A DNA stretch of 64,000 nt, taken from assembly GCF_024166365.1 (NCBI RefSeq), contig NC_064835.1, forward strand, positions 64,646,607 to 64,710,606, in the 5' to 3' direction. The notes below the pieces were generated by a model, which was not told the origin of the DNA, did not search any database, and was given only the letters and a program-made list of their open reading frames with translations. The position numbers and the translations under genes are program-made. Shown here in pieces: positions 54,931 through 64,000 of the stretch. Source of the stretch: Elephas maximus indicus. Lineage: Eukaryota > Chordata > Mammalia > Proboscidea > Elephantidae. The stretch's first letter is position 1; every line of letters begins with the position of its first letter.

Positions 54931-56328
54931 CTGTTAAAAGCAATTTGCAATACAAAATACTTATTAGAGGTTATTTCGTGTGCAAACATATTTAATGTAT
55001 TGCATTGTAGTTACAATTTACAAGAGCCTGATTCTACACAATAAGAAAACACTGTGCCTTATATTAACATTGTTTCCTTTCACTCATCAGTCATCTCATA
55101 TTTATGATACACCAGCATTATGCTTGGTCTGGGGGTTCAGTGGTCAACAAGATAGGTAAGGTCCTTTACCTCATGGAGTTTACATTCTAGTGGGGAAAGA
55201 GAAAAAATAAAGGAATAAGTGAACGAGGTAAATCTGGATGGTGGAAAGCACTATAAAAGATATACAACAAGGTAACTGAATGAGGTTGACCCTTTTGTGG
55301 GGGGAGGTAGGTGGGAGTGTGTTCTATTTTAGGTAGGTCTTTCTGAGGTAAAGGCTTTTCTGGGAGCTGATACCTGAGTTGAGATCAAAAGATAAGGAAG
55401 AACCAGCCACGCATGTGGGACTGGGAGGAGGCAAAGGAGCAGCAATATAAATGTACAGAGGCAGCAAGGGGTCTTTCATGTATGAAAAACAGAACCGAGA
55501 GAGCCAGAAGAGCCAGAACGTAGTGAACAAAAACGGTGAAGAACAATGAAGTCAGAGAACAGGAATCAGACTGTGGAGGGCTTAACAAACCCATGATAAG
55601 TATTCTAAGTGCAACGTGACGCCACTGGAAGATTTTAAATGGAGAGATGACATGATAAACTAAGTTGAGAGCATAGGTAGCATAGCCCATGTTTAAAGAC
55701 TTCGGCCTAGAATAAAACAGAGCTGGTTCAAATTCTAGTTCTGTCACTACCTACATGTGTGATGGGTTTAGTTACTTATCTCTTTAGGCCTGTTTCCTCA
55801 TCTTTAAAATTGGTATGATAGCATCTATCTCATAAAGTTGACAGTAGATTTAATAAGCTCACAACACATTCTTGCTCAATAAATGTTAGATGTGTGCCTG
55901 TGCCACAAATTCAATAGGGAGGGTATGCAAAACAACTCTCAAACATCTGGGAGCAATCAGAACCATTGCTTCACTGAGGCTAACGAAGATTCTCTAGAGT
56001 AGCATTTCCCAAAGAAAGGTGCAACTGAAAAAAGTGTAGCCAGTCAATTTAGGAAATGGGTTAAACAAAGTTAAGCAGGATTCTTTCTGTCAAGATATTT
56101 CAGAAGCTTTACTATGCTAATTGTGTACGTGACTAGGGCAGCAGAATAAAACACAGTGAGGAAGAAAAATAAAATTTTGGACTTAAGAACAAACTTGTGT
56201 AAACATTCAAAAGTTCTCCCAAAGGGAAAGAATGTACATTTTGGGTAGACATTTAAGTAATTCCCTTTAAGACAATAACAGCACCTGCGGATTTTATGCG
56301 GCAGAGTAAAGACTAAAAAACTATTTAC
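54931..56328 (-). other. ZNF638 last intron with two old repeats
   Basis: At 55080-55650 there is an ancient repeat ('aagataggtaaggtccttt', 'gggagctgatacctgag', 'tattctaagtgcaacgtg'). At about 55655-55890 a MIR in plus orientation ('tgtttcctcatctttaaaat', 'tgctcaataaatgttag'), so antisense to the gene. Donor 'gag|gtaaat' at 56328 and acceptor at 54931 delimit it. Confidence 0.7.
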
Positions 56329-56447
56329 CTCTGTATTTTGCTTATGACGTGTACTCTTGCAGTGATTTATCATTGCTTTTTCACCTGAGTAGAAGAGGGA
56401 ACAAATTGGACAGAAGAATCCAGCCTTGGGTACAAGAAAGTCCAAAT
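56329..56447 (-). CDS. ZNF638: ZNF638 exon with matrin-type zinc finger
   Basis: Acceptor 'cctctag' precedes 56447 and donor 'gag|gtaaat' follows 56329. With the G from the previous exon it encodes 40 residues, [19 protein letters not shown] and on to KQNTE. The finger has C-x2-C (CPIC) and H-x5-H (HCKSTRH), the spacing of matrin/U1-type C2H2 fingers, which bind nucleic acid. This is the conserved C-terminal finger (MH3 region) shared with matrin 3. ZNF638 is a nuclear protein reported to bind cytidine-rich DNA, act as a transcriptional cofactor and silence unintegrated retroviral DNA. Confidence 0.96.
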
Positions 56448-57316
56448 CTAGAGGACAAAAAAAGAGGGAAGAGAAAGAAGGAAAATTAATAATTTATCTA
56501 TAGCTGTGCTGATCAATTTACTTAACGTAACAAACATACTAAGCATGGTACATACTTATACATAAGCATAGTATATACCGCTATATATCTAGGGATCAAG
56601 AGCAATTAAACTTTTAATCACAAAACATATGTCTTCATTTTATTTTTTAAAGCAAATTCTGTAGTATCCCAGAACCTCCAGGGAATTCCCAAATGCCACT
56701 GCACTGGTATGCTGCAAGGGAAACAGGTGCCCATGGAGAATCTTTAGAGAACAAAGAATTGCTCAGCAGTCCTTCAGAATACCAGGTCACTGAGGAAGAA
56801 TCGGATACTGAGTCTCTGAAATAAACTTCTTAGGAATATCCCGTTACAACAAAGCAGGGTGAAGAGACAGAATGATGAGCGACTGCCTGTTTAAGGCATA
56901 TGCTGGCTAAGCAAATAAGGTCCCCTCCCCGGCTCTCCTTAGCAGGTGATGAACACAGTTTGTTAGCTAAGCTTTTCAGCGTGTTCTGCTTAACTGGAGT
57001 TTCTGCCTAGGAAGAACATTTTACCAATTTTTCACCACAGCTATTTTAGTTATTCTGCAGCAGAGAAAGCAGCAGAATAAAAGAGGAGACATATTCCAGG
57101 CTTCATGGAAGCAATGAAAACAGTCTTGTCAGGTAAAAAAAACAAAACAGCCCAATAAGCTGTCTCCAGAAATCCCACTGTGCAAAACTGACAAATTTTC
57201 ACTCCAAAATAAAAAACCATCTAAGCAAGGATACTCAAGTACTCATTTAAATAACACTTACTGTGGTACTGAATTTATATTTCATAGGGCTAAGAAAAAA
57301 AGTCACTATACTTTAC

Positions 57317-57421
57317 CTGCAGGGACATCAGATTCCACTGATCTGCTTAAAGGAGAGTCCTCCTCAATCTTCTTGCGTTTTTGCTCTGGTTCTGAGTCAC
57401 TTAATCCAGATTCTTCATCAG
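57317..57421 (-). CDS. ZNF638: ZNF638 exon, charged linker
   Basis: A 105-nt exon between acceptor 'atgacttcag' (before 57421) and donor 'gcag|gtaaag'. With the carried-over G it reads ADEESGLSDSEPEQKRKKI and then EEDSPLSRSVESDVPA. Phase 1 on both sides. The KRKK cluster after an acidic serine-rich stretch could be a nuclear localisation element (inference). It links the conserved APTKR-type segment to the zinc finger. Confidence 0.93.
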
Positions 57422-57912
57422 CTGAAGTCATTAAGTTTTTTCAAAGAAAAGATAAAACATCATTCAAAATAGATTTATAGACTAGGAAGCTATAATCCTC
57501 CCCGCCTTCAAAGACAAACTTAAAACTCATCTCTCTAAGAAAACCCTCCTTGCTTAATCCAATCTGTCCACTCTTTGTACAATATTCTCCAAGGTTCTTT
57601 GATGTAAGGAGCAGATGGTAAATCTGCTCAGCTTCATTAAATGGATTTAGGGGTACAAGGCTAAAGCTAACAGCATATTTTATTTACATATTATCTCAAA
57701 GAAGGTCAATTTTTATAATTACTAGTAAGAGTTAACTAGTAATTTCTAGTATATGCAAGGTATTGGGGTAGGAGGAGTGGGAATTAATGGGCAAAGAATA
57801 TGAACAGAGAACGATTCTGATGCTCTGTACTAAGGCCCTTTCAACTTAGAAAGACTGAACCTAAAAGCAATTCTGGTTACCCTCAGTAACTGAAAAACCT
57901 TACTGGTGCACA

Positions 57913-58073
57913 TTGTTGTTACTTGCCATTGAGTCAATTCTGACTCATAGTGACCCCAAGTGTACAGAGTAGCACTGCTCCATAGGGTTTTCAAGGCTGT
58001 AACCTTTTTTCAATCCACCAACCTTTTCAGATAGTAGTTGAGTGCTTAACTGTTTGTACCACCCAGGGACTCC
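57913..58073 (-). mobile_element. AfroSINE, older subtype, in ZNF638 intron
   Basis: 'ccattgagtcaattctgact', 'gtagcactgctccatagg' and 'tgtaccacccagggactcc' show the older subtype in the same orientation as the gene. Confidence 0.85.
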
Positions 58074-58099
58074 TTTACTGTTGCACAGTATTTCACAAT

Positions 58100-58290
58100 C
58101 CCTTTCACATATACATCGTTCATTTAGCTTTTATCCCATGTGAGACAGGCAGATCAAATCATTATCATCCCTATTTCTTCACAGATGGGGAAAGCAAAAT
58201 CAAGAGAGGTAATGAACACATTTGCCCAAGGACATATAGCCAGTAAGTGACAAAACTAGAACCCAGGAGTTGTGATTTCAAGTTTAGTGC
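58100..58290 (-). repeat. MIR SINE in ZNF638 intron
   Basis: 'attatcatccctatttcttc', 'catttgcccaaggacatata' and 'gacaaaactagaacccagg' are the reverse complement of the MIR core. Confidence 0.75.
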
Positions 58291-58586
58291 TCCCTCCATT
58301 ATTTAAACTACTCTTTACCAATTCTGAGGGGATAGCCAGGACTCTGAAATCATCGTCCACTCCTCTTTTATTCCTCACATCCCACTGGTCACCAAGTCCT
58401 GAACACTCTATAAAAAAGCCTGCTTTCCTTTTCCTGACTTGACGGTTAAAACGGCCCAGTCTCCTTGCATCCAGTCTCTTACTACAGGAGTTTATTCCTC
58501 ACCAAAAGTAATCTTCCTCAAACACATCTGCTCTGCAACTCCAAAGGCGCACTTATCTTTTAAGTAAATTAAAACAAATTAAGTTC

Positions 58587-59229
58587 AAAATAGTGTGGAC
58601 CTGGATCAAAGGAGAATGAAGAACACCAAGGTCACACGATAACTATGAGCCCAAGAGACAGAAAGGGCCACATGAACCAGAGACTTACATCATCCTGAGA
58701 CCAGAAGAACTAGATGGTGCCTGGCCACAACCGATGACTGCCCTGACAGGGAGCACAACAGAGAACCCCTGAGGGAGCAGGAGATCAGTGGGATGCAGAC
58801 CCCAAATTCTCTTAAAAAGACCAGACTTAATGGTCTGACTGAGACTAGAGGAATCCCGGCAGTCATGGTCCCCAGACCTTCTGTTGGCCCAGGACAGGAA
58901 CCATTCCCTAAGACAACGCATCAGACATGAAAGGGACTGGACAATGGGTAGGAGAGAGATGCTGATGAAGAGTGAGCTATTTGTATCAGGTGGACTCTTG
59001 GGACTGTGTTGGCATCTCCTGTCTGGAGGGGAGACAGGAGGGTAGAGAGGGTTAGAAACCAGCAAAATTGCCACGAAAGGAGAGACTGGAAGGGCTGACT
59101 CATTAGGGGGAGAGTAAGTGGGAGTAAGGAGTAAGGTGTATATAAGCTTATATGTGACAGACTGACTTGATTTGTAAACGTTCACTTGAAGCTCAATAAA
59201 GATTATTATAAAAAAAAAAATAGTGTGGA
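58587..59229 (+). mobile_element. Elephant-type L1 in ZNF638 intron, with target-site duplication
   Basis: AAAATAGTGTGGA occurs at 58587-58599 and exactly again at 59217-59229. Between is about 617 bases of L1 3' UTR ending 'agctcaataaagattattat' plus an A tail. Inserted antisense to ZNF638. Close to the copy at 8911 in sequence. Confidence 0.95.
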
Positions 59230-60424
59230 AAAGTGACTTTTGAGCAGGCTCCTTTTGTGAAACACATCACCCATTAATGAAAACAAATTGTTACCTAGGC
59301 AGTAAATAAAAATCATCCTTCTATATTACTCAGTTAAGGTAGCTCCAGGCCAGCTGGTAGTTAAACTTGCCCAATAACACAAAAATCCCACAAAGTCTCA
59401 TGAAATCATGCTAGGAGCTATTAGGTTAATTTACTAAACCACCAACTCTGGCTTGGTATCAAGGAGTGGTTATGGAGAAGAATAGTACCCACTTGGCTAA
59501 GGAAGAAAGCTTCAAAAGAGAAGGTATGATTGACAAAAACAAACCATGCAAGAAAGTCAAATAAAATTAAAGGGGAAGAAATAAACCAAAAAACCTCCAA
59601 TTATGACAGGAATCCAATGGGGGTTCTTTTTCAAGATCAGTTTCAGGAAAGTAGTAGAGAATGAAACTAAAGAAACCAAAAGAAGTAAATATAAAGAGGA
59701 GAAAAGATGGGAGCTACAGGGATCCAAGTGTAAGGATACTTTTTCCTTAATTGGAAAGACTTGACCATATTTCATGTGAAAGGAGCCAATGTGGATAAAA
59801 CACAAGTTGGCAGACAGGAAAGATTCTGTATATGCCCTGCTAAGTTGAAATGAAAGCCAGGTCAGCCAGTTAGGATGGGCTAGGTGATGCATAAAGGGGC
59901 AAAAGCTCATATTACTACACCATGTTAGGAAATGGGAAAGAAAAAAGGTCTATAACAGATTGTCGTGCAACACTTGTGGAGGACCCAGCTGAGATCAGAT
60001 TCAATAAACCTCTGAGACTGAATCCTGGTTGGCAGTTTTTCTTTAGAGAAAATAAGACAGAAGACCAAGAGGGAAAGAAGGATGCTGCAAAGAGACCAGT
60101 AAAAGGAATCCCCTTATAGCGCTGTTTAATTCATACTAACAGTTGATTTTTTTTTTTTTTTTTGCTTTACCTCTCCAAGTCAGTAAACTCCCTAAGATCT
60201 GGAACTGTGTGCTTTTTACACTTTTTAGTATTCGGCTCTGAGTATGACAGAAACAATGACAAATATTTGTTGAGGGGCTAGAATGTTTTCCCTTACTAGA
60301 TACTGTTCCCTATTCGTTTCTAGATAAACTGCATTAATGTCAGTAAGATATCTTATTTCATTCATTGGCTGGCTGTTTTGCAGCATCCACAAGGCAAGGG
60401 ATCTGGTTGATGTATTTAAAAAAA

Positions 60425-60594
60425 CAGAATGACCTTGTAGGACAGAGCAGAACTGCTCCATAGGGTTTCCAAGGCTGTAAATCTTTACAGCAGGCTGCCG
60501 CATCCTTCTCACAGGAGCAGCTGGTAGGCTCGAACTGCCAACCTTTTAGTTATAGCAGGAGAGCACTTTAACCACTGTGCCACTAGGGCTCCTG
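60425..60594 (-). mobile_element. AfroSINE, longer subtype, in ZNF638 intron
   Basis: 'aggacagagcagaactgctc', 'aggctgtaaatctttacag' and 'cactgtgccactagggctcc' mark it. The tail side is truncated. Confidence 0.88.
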
Positions 60595-60886
60595 GTCCAC
60601 ACATAATAGTTGATAAATGATCTCTACCTAAAGCTGCAACATGGTTGCAATAACTTTTTGTGGATCATTTCCACAAATTTTTCACATTATGTTACTTCCA
60701 TTATCTCTCTAAATTACAAAGATAAAAGTCTTTACCCAGATCTAATAATTATAAGGTTGCCTTTTTCTCCCTCCTCTATTTCATTTATTTTCTACTTTTC
60801 TTCTTAGGTTGTAGATCTTTGGAACTTTAACTGCTACCTCATGCTGTGTTACTCTCCTCCCCCCGCTTCCATTAATCCTGCTTTAC

Positions 60887-60991
60887 CTTCACTAATTCTG
60901 AAGACCTCTTCACCTTTTGCTGGTTCTGTTTCAACAGCTTTTTCTGATGGTGGTGTTTTCCCAATTCTAACTCTCTTGGTTGGCGTTTTAG
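60887..60991 (-). CDS. ZNF638: ZNF638 exon, basic linker
   Basis: Acceptor 'ctctttaaag' precedes 60991 and donor 'gaag|gtaaag' follows 60887. With the carried G it encodes [18 protein letters not shown] and then [17 protein letters not shown], plus one G. It joins the preceding exon as HLA-AKTPTKR, matching human ZNF638 as I remember it. Length 105 nt, symmetrical phase 1, the same length and phase as the next exon, so skipping either would keep the frame (inference). Confidence 0.94.
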
Positions 60992-61787
60992 CTTTAAAGA
61001 GAAAGTCTAATTTATTGCTATAGTAACAGTATTTAAATTGCTTTTTAACCCTGAATAACAAGTAACTTCAACATCTTACACTTGCAAACAAAACAATAAC
61101 CCAATCTGGAAAGGAAATCTATTCCTGATATAAAATAGGAGAAGTCTATTAAAAAATATTCAGCATCAGTCTAAACACTCTCCTTTTCTTTTTTCCATGT
61201 ATCTTGTTCCAGACAGCTTATACGTAATTTTCCGATTTGCTCCATAAACCTGTAGGATCTTTCTACTGTTTTATTCTTAGTTCAGACAAATCTTTCAAGA
61301 TTTTCTTACATGGAAATGATTTTGATCTCCCTCAAGTCTTCAAAGTAAGCTGACCTATTATTCTGTACCACCAAAATATTACTTAAAAGTAAAATAGTAC
61401 CTTTATGAATTTCTCTAAATTCTATGTCAAAATAAAAACTGGGAAGCAGTTCTGGGGCAAACATCCTTCTGCTTATCCAAAGCTGTGTTTTTCCCAGATA
61501 CCATTTCACTTCAGTTCTAATCTGGGTACTCTAGCTTGCTTTCTGTTTTTGTTGTCTTTTCTTGATGTGCAATAACTTGAGGGTAAGCTCTGTTCTTTAA
61601 CTAAGAGAAATCTGTGAAACTTTAACACATTTTTTTGGAAAACATATCACTAGCTATAAATGTTTATTTGTTGCCTTCTTATAACAATACTGGGTGAAAT
61701 TATTAGTAATGCCAACCTATATTTTAAAATTAGCTTTAACTATATTTCCCTCATAAAACAGGAAAATTATCATTGCCAAGTACCTAC
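60992..61787 (-). other. ZNF638 intron, no repeat recognised
   Basis: Donor 'gctg|gtaggt' at 61787 and acceptor at 60992. AT-rich, with no repeats or extra exons recognised. Confidence 0.6.
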
Positions 61788-62736
61788 CAGCTAAATGTCT
61801 TTCAATCATGGCTTTCAAATCTTCTTCCTTAACATTCTCATTTACTTGACTCACTTGGGACAAGGCAAGTTTTGTCTTCTTTGTGTCCACGGCTCTCTTT
61901 TTTCTCTCCCCCCTTTTACCTGTGGGATGATCATTTTTGCTTTGTGTTAACTCAACTTTTAAATCATTTTCTCCATCTTCTTCCTCTCCAACTTCATCAA
62001 CAGTAACAAAGTTAAGCTCTTCTTTAAGGTTGTTAAAATCTGCCAGAGAGTCTTCATCTTCTTCAGTTACTTCATCCAAGGTCACTAAATGAAGATCACT
62101 GTTTTCATCTTGTATTTCATCTACAGTAACTAAAGTAGAAGGGTCTTCGGGCATCTGAGAAGAAATGAACCCAATGGAATCCGTTACAGTATTTCCCTCA
62201 TCTCCTTTAGTATTTAAAGTGGCAAAAGTTATGTCTGTTGATTCATTTAAAGGTAATTCCTCTACTTCTCCAATTTCATCCACAGTTACCAAGCGTTCTT
62301 GTTTGAGAAGGTCTTGTTCTTCAGCCACTGACAGGACAGTCACATCTTTAGGTTCGCTATGGGAAATGCAATCATCTTGATCAATTAACTCATCTAATGT
62401 AAGAAGTGAATTTGAATTTTTTACCATTTCCTCCATATTTAGTTCTTCTTCATCAATGACTTCATCCACAGTGACTAGAGCTTGTGCTAGGTGTGCAGCT
62501 GCGTCTTCCTCTTCCCCAATCTCATCCAATGTTACGAAAGATAATTCACCCTCAACAACATGAGGGGCAGAACTTTTCCCCTTCTTCTTGAAGTTAAGTT
62601 CAGAGGAAGGGGTATTTTTGAGAGCTTCTTTCCTTTTCCCCTTTGGTGGATTCTGCTTGGCTTGAGAAGGATTCACTTCTTCTATAACCTCATCCACAGT
62701 AACAAATTCATCCAAATTAAATGGAAATAATGGTTC
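61788..62736 (-). CDS. ZNF638: ZNF638 large exon with acidic VTVDEV repeats
   Basis: Acceptor 'acttcccaacag' precedes 62736; the frame begins [17 protein letters not shown] and runs 316 codons plus one G. Nine copies of an (F/L)-V-T-(V/L)-D-E-(V/I) unit followed by acidic residues are visible. Their first codons are near 62706, 62538, 62478, 62406, 62292, 62226 (degenerate, FATLN), 62133, 62088 and 62010. This is the hallmark acidic repeat of NP220/ZNF638. The exon ends with a lysine/arginine stretch ([15 protein letters not shown]) and [14 protein letters not shown]. It probably serves protein interaction or activation in the nucleus (inference). The exon is open throughout and looks functional. 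Confidence 0.97.
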
Positions 62737-64000
62737 CTGTTGGGAAGTTAAAAATCAGTGTTGAGAATAACGACTGACCACTGGCTAGGTTCCAAATAGT
62801 CCCAATATATCATTTGTTAGAATTTCAGTGCAAACAAGGTTCCAAAGGTTAAAATTAGTACTAAAAAAAAAGAACCCACAAATGAATTAGTTTAATTCAT
62901 AAACAATTCCAAAGGTAAAAATCTTAACAACATTGACCTAATTCTACCTTTACTTAATTTCTATAAAATAAAGAAAAGGTTATTATTATTTCCTAAATGA
63001 TGTATAAGTTTTGAAATAGGATGCACGAAATACATTTAAAGCATTTATTAAACTATTAATATAATGTGAACAGCCAATTAGATTGTTTCAATGACCAATT
63101 CATATCAATCCACCCATCCATCCAAAGACATTTTACGATATAAGATGCTAAGAAATAAAGTTTACATTTTGAGAAAGCAGTTACTATAACTTAATGTAAC
63201 TATACTTAAAAAGATAGTATCTATAAATTTGAAAAATGGTGCTAACAGTAATGAAAAGAAATTCTCAGCAGGCCTCCCGCACATTTAGTATGCAATTAGT
63301 AGTACATATAACAATGACAGTAGAATACATACCCAACAGCTTTTTGGGGAAGTCTGTAAGCAATTGCACTATCAATTTATTAAGCCAATGGAACAAACCA
63401 CAACCTTTTCTTCTGTTTCTGAAGCTACTAACATTACTCTTTGCACCAAGAAAACAGATCCAAATCTATCCCATACCAGGAGGAAAAGAAAGTGAAATAA
63501 TGGAAAAAAAATTCTATAAATGGTTGAAACCTAAAATATCAATCACATATAAAATTTAAGAAGTTTGTCTGGTGGTAGAATTCAGAAAAGTATGTCTTAG
63601 AGCCCACCTAAAACCAAAACCAAGCCCTCTGCCTTGAGTCCATTCTGAGTTATCCCAACCATATAGGACAGAGTAGAACTGCCCCATAGGGTTTCCAAGG
63701 AGCGCTTGATGGATTCGCACTGCCCACCTTTTGGTCAGCAGCTGTAGCTCTTAACCATTGAGCCACCAGGGCTCCTAGATGGGCTCTAGAGCACATCCAG
63801 TTGGGTTAAATTAGAGCCAGACCAAAAAGGATCACCTGTTTAGCAGTTCCACTGAGTGAACTCACTATAGTCAAATGCTTCTCTCCCTTATATATGACTT
63901 CATTTCATGTTTATAACCTATTCCCTATTAATATGAGATTGGTGGTATTTTCCTACTTTAATTCATCTTCTGTTCCTGCTTAACTGTTTGCAAAGTTTCC
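62737..64000 (-). other. ZNF638 intron, truncated by the window end
   Basis: AT-rich sequence upstream of the large exon. Only the AfroSINE at 63611-63776 is recognised. The preceding exon is beyond 64000. Confidence 0.6.
63611..63776 (-). mobile_element. AfroSINE in ZNF638 intron
   Basis: 'aaccaaaaccaagccctctg', 'cagagtagaactgccccat' and 'cattgagccaccagggctcc' show a full-length copy in the same orientation as the gene. Confidence 0.92.

Larger units (their letters stand above)
57422..60886 (-). other. ZNF638 intron with SINE, MIR and L1 insertions
   Basis: Contains the AfroSINE at 57913-58073, a MIR at about 58100-58290, the L1 at 58587-59229 and the AfroSINE at 60425-60594, listed separately. 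The rest (57430-57910, 58300-58586, 59230-60424) shows nothing recognisable apart from a T-run near 60147-60163. Confidence 0.7.

Noticed and set aside
56071..56328. Continuation of the zinc-finger frame to 124 residues
   Set aside because: It runs past a good donor (gag|gtaaat). The tail KFMAKQRKEK in the exon at 54930 joins in phase and fits ZNF638.
61717..61787. Continuation of the large ZNF638 frame past residue 309
   Set aside because: A consensus donor (gctg|gtaggt) at 61787 and the matching next exon at 60991 show that this is intron read-through.

Overview
This is vertebrate nuclear DNA from a placental mammal, and the repeats point to Afrotheria, most likely an elephant. About 26 copies of the tRNA-derived AfroSINE family are scattered on both strands. 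With them are RTE (BovB-like) LINEs of the kind found in elephants and relatives, an elephant-type L1 family with a long 3' UTR, and older placental repeats (MIR, L2, MER5A, MER20, MaLR LTRs). There are no bacterial or phage features.

Two protein-coding genes are recognised, both on the minus strand, so the window reads right to left. (1) ZNF638 (NP220) occupies the right end. Five coding exons at 62736-61788, 60991-60887, 57421-57317, 56447-56329 and 54930-54865 splice in a single frame. Together they give 1344 nt, or 447 residues plus a stop, which is the C-terminal acidic-repeat region, the matrin-type zinc finger and the tail. The rest of the gene lies beyond position 64000. (2) DYSF (dysferlin) begins downstream. 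Its canonical first coding exon is at 23247-23160. The alternative 'v1' first coding exon is at 7281-7191, about 16 kb further on. Each exon sits in its own CpG-rich promoter region, and both end in the same splice phase. The later DYSF exons lie off the left end. The order ZNF638 then DYSF in the same direction matches human 2p13.

Layout, left to right: 1-7.0 kb is DYSF intron with old repeats. 7.07-8.06 kb is the CpG island and v1 exon. 8.4-22.2 kb is DYSF intron 1, rich in AfroSINE, L1, L2 and MIR. 22.96-23.88 kb is the main DYSF CpG promoter and first exon. 23.9-54.6 kb is intergenic and made largely of transposons: L1 copies, one RTE nested inside another, an inverted pair of MaLR-like LTRs with an apparent MaLR internal region, and a block of layered antisense L1s. 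54.6-64 kb is the 3' end of ZNF638.

I found no convincing new cellular system. The most informative observations are: the dual DYSF first exons with matched phase; the regular acidic repeats of ZNF638; RTE-derived elements with their middles deleted; a near-complete RTE interrupted by an opposite-strand RTE; an AfroSINE split by an L1 with target-site duplication; a near-perfect 36-bp-arm palindrome made from two SINE heads; and an open antisense frame shared by several copies of the L1 3' UTR. All family names come from recognising sequence by eye. No database search was run.
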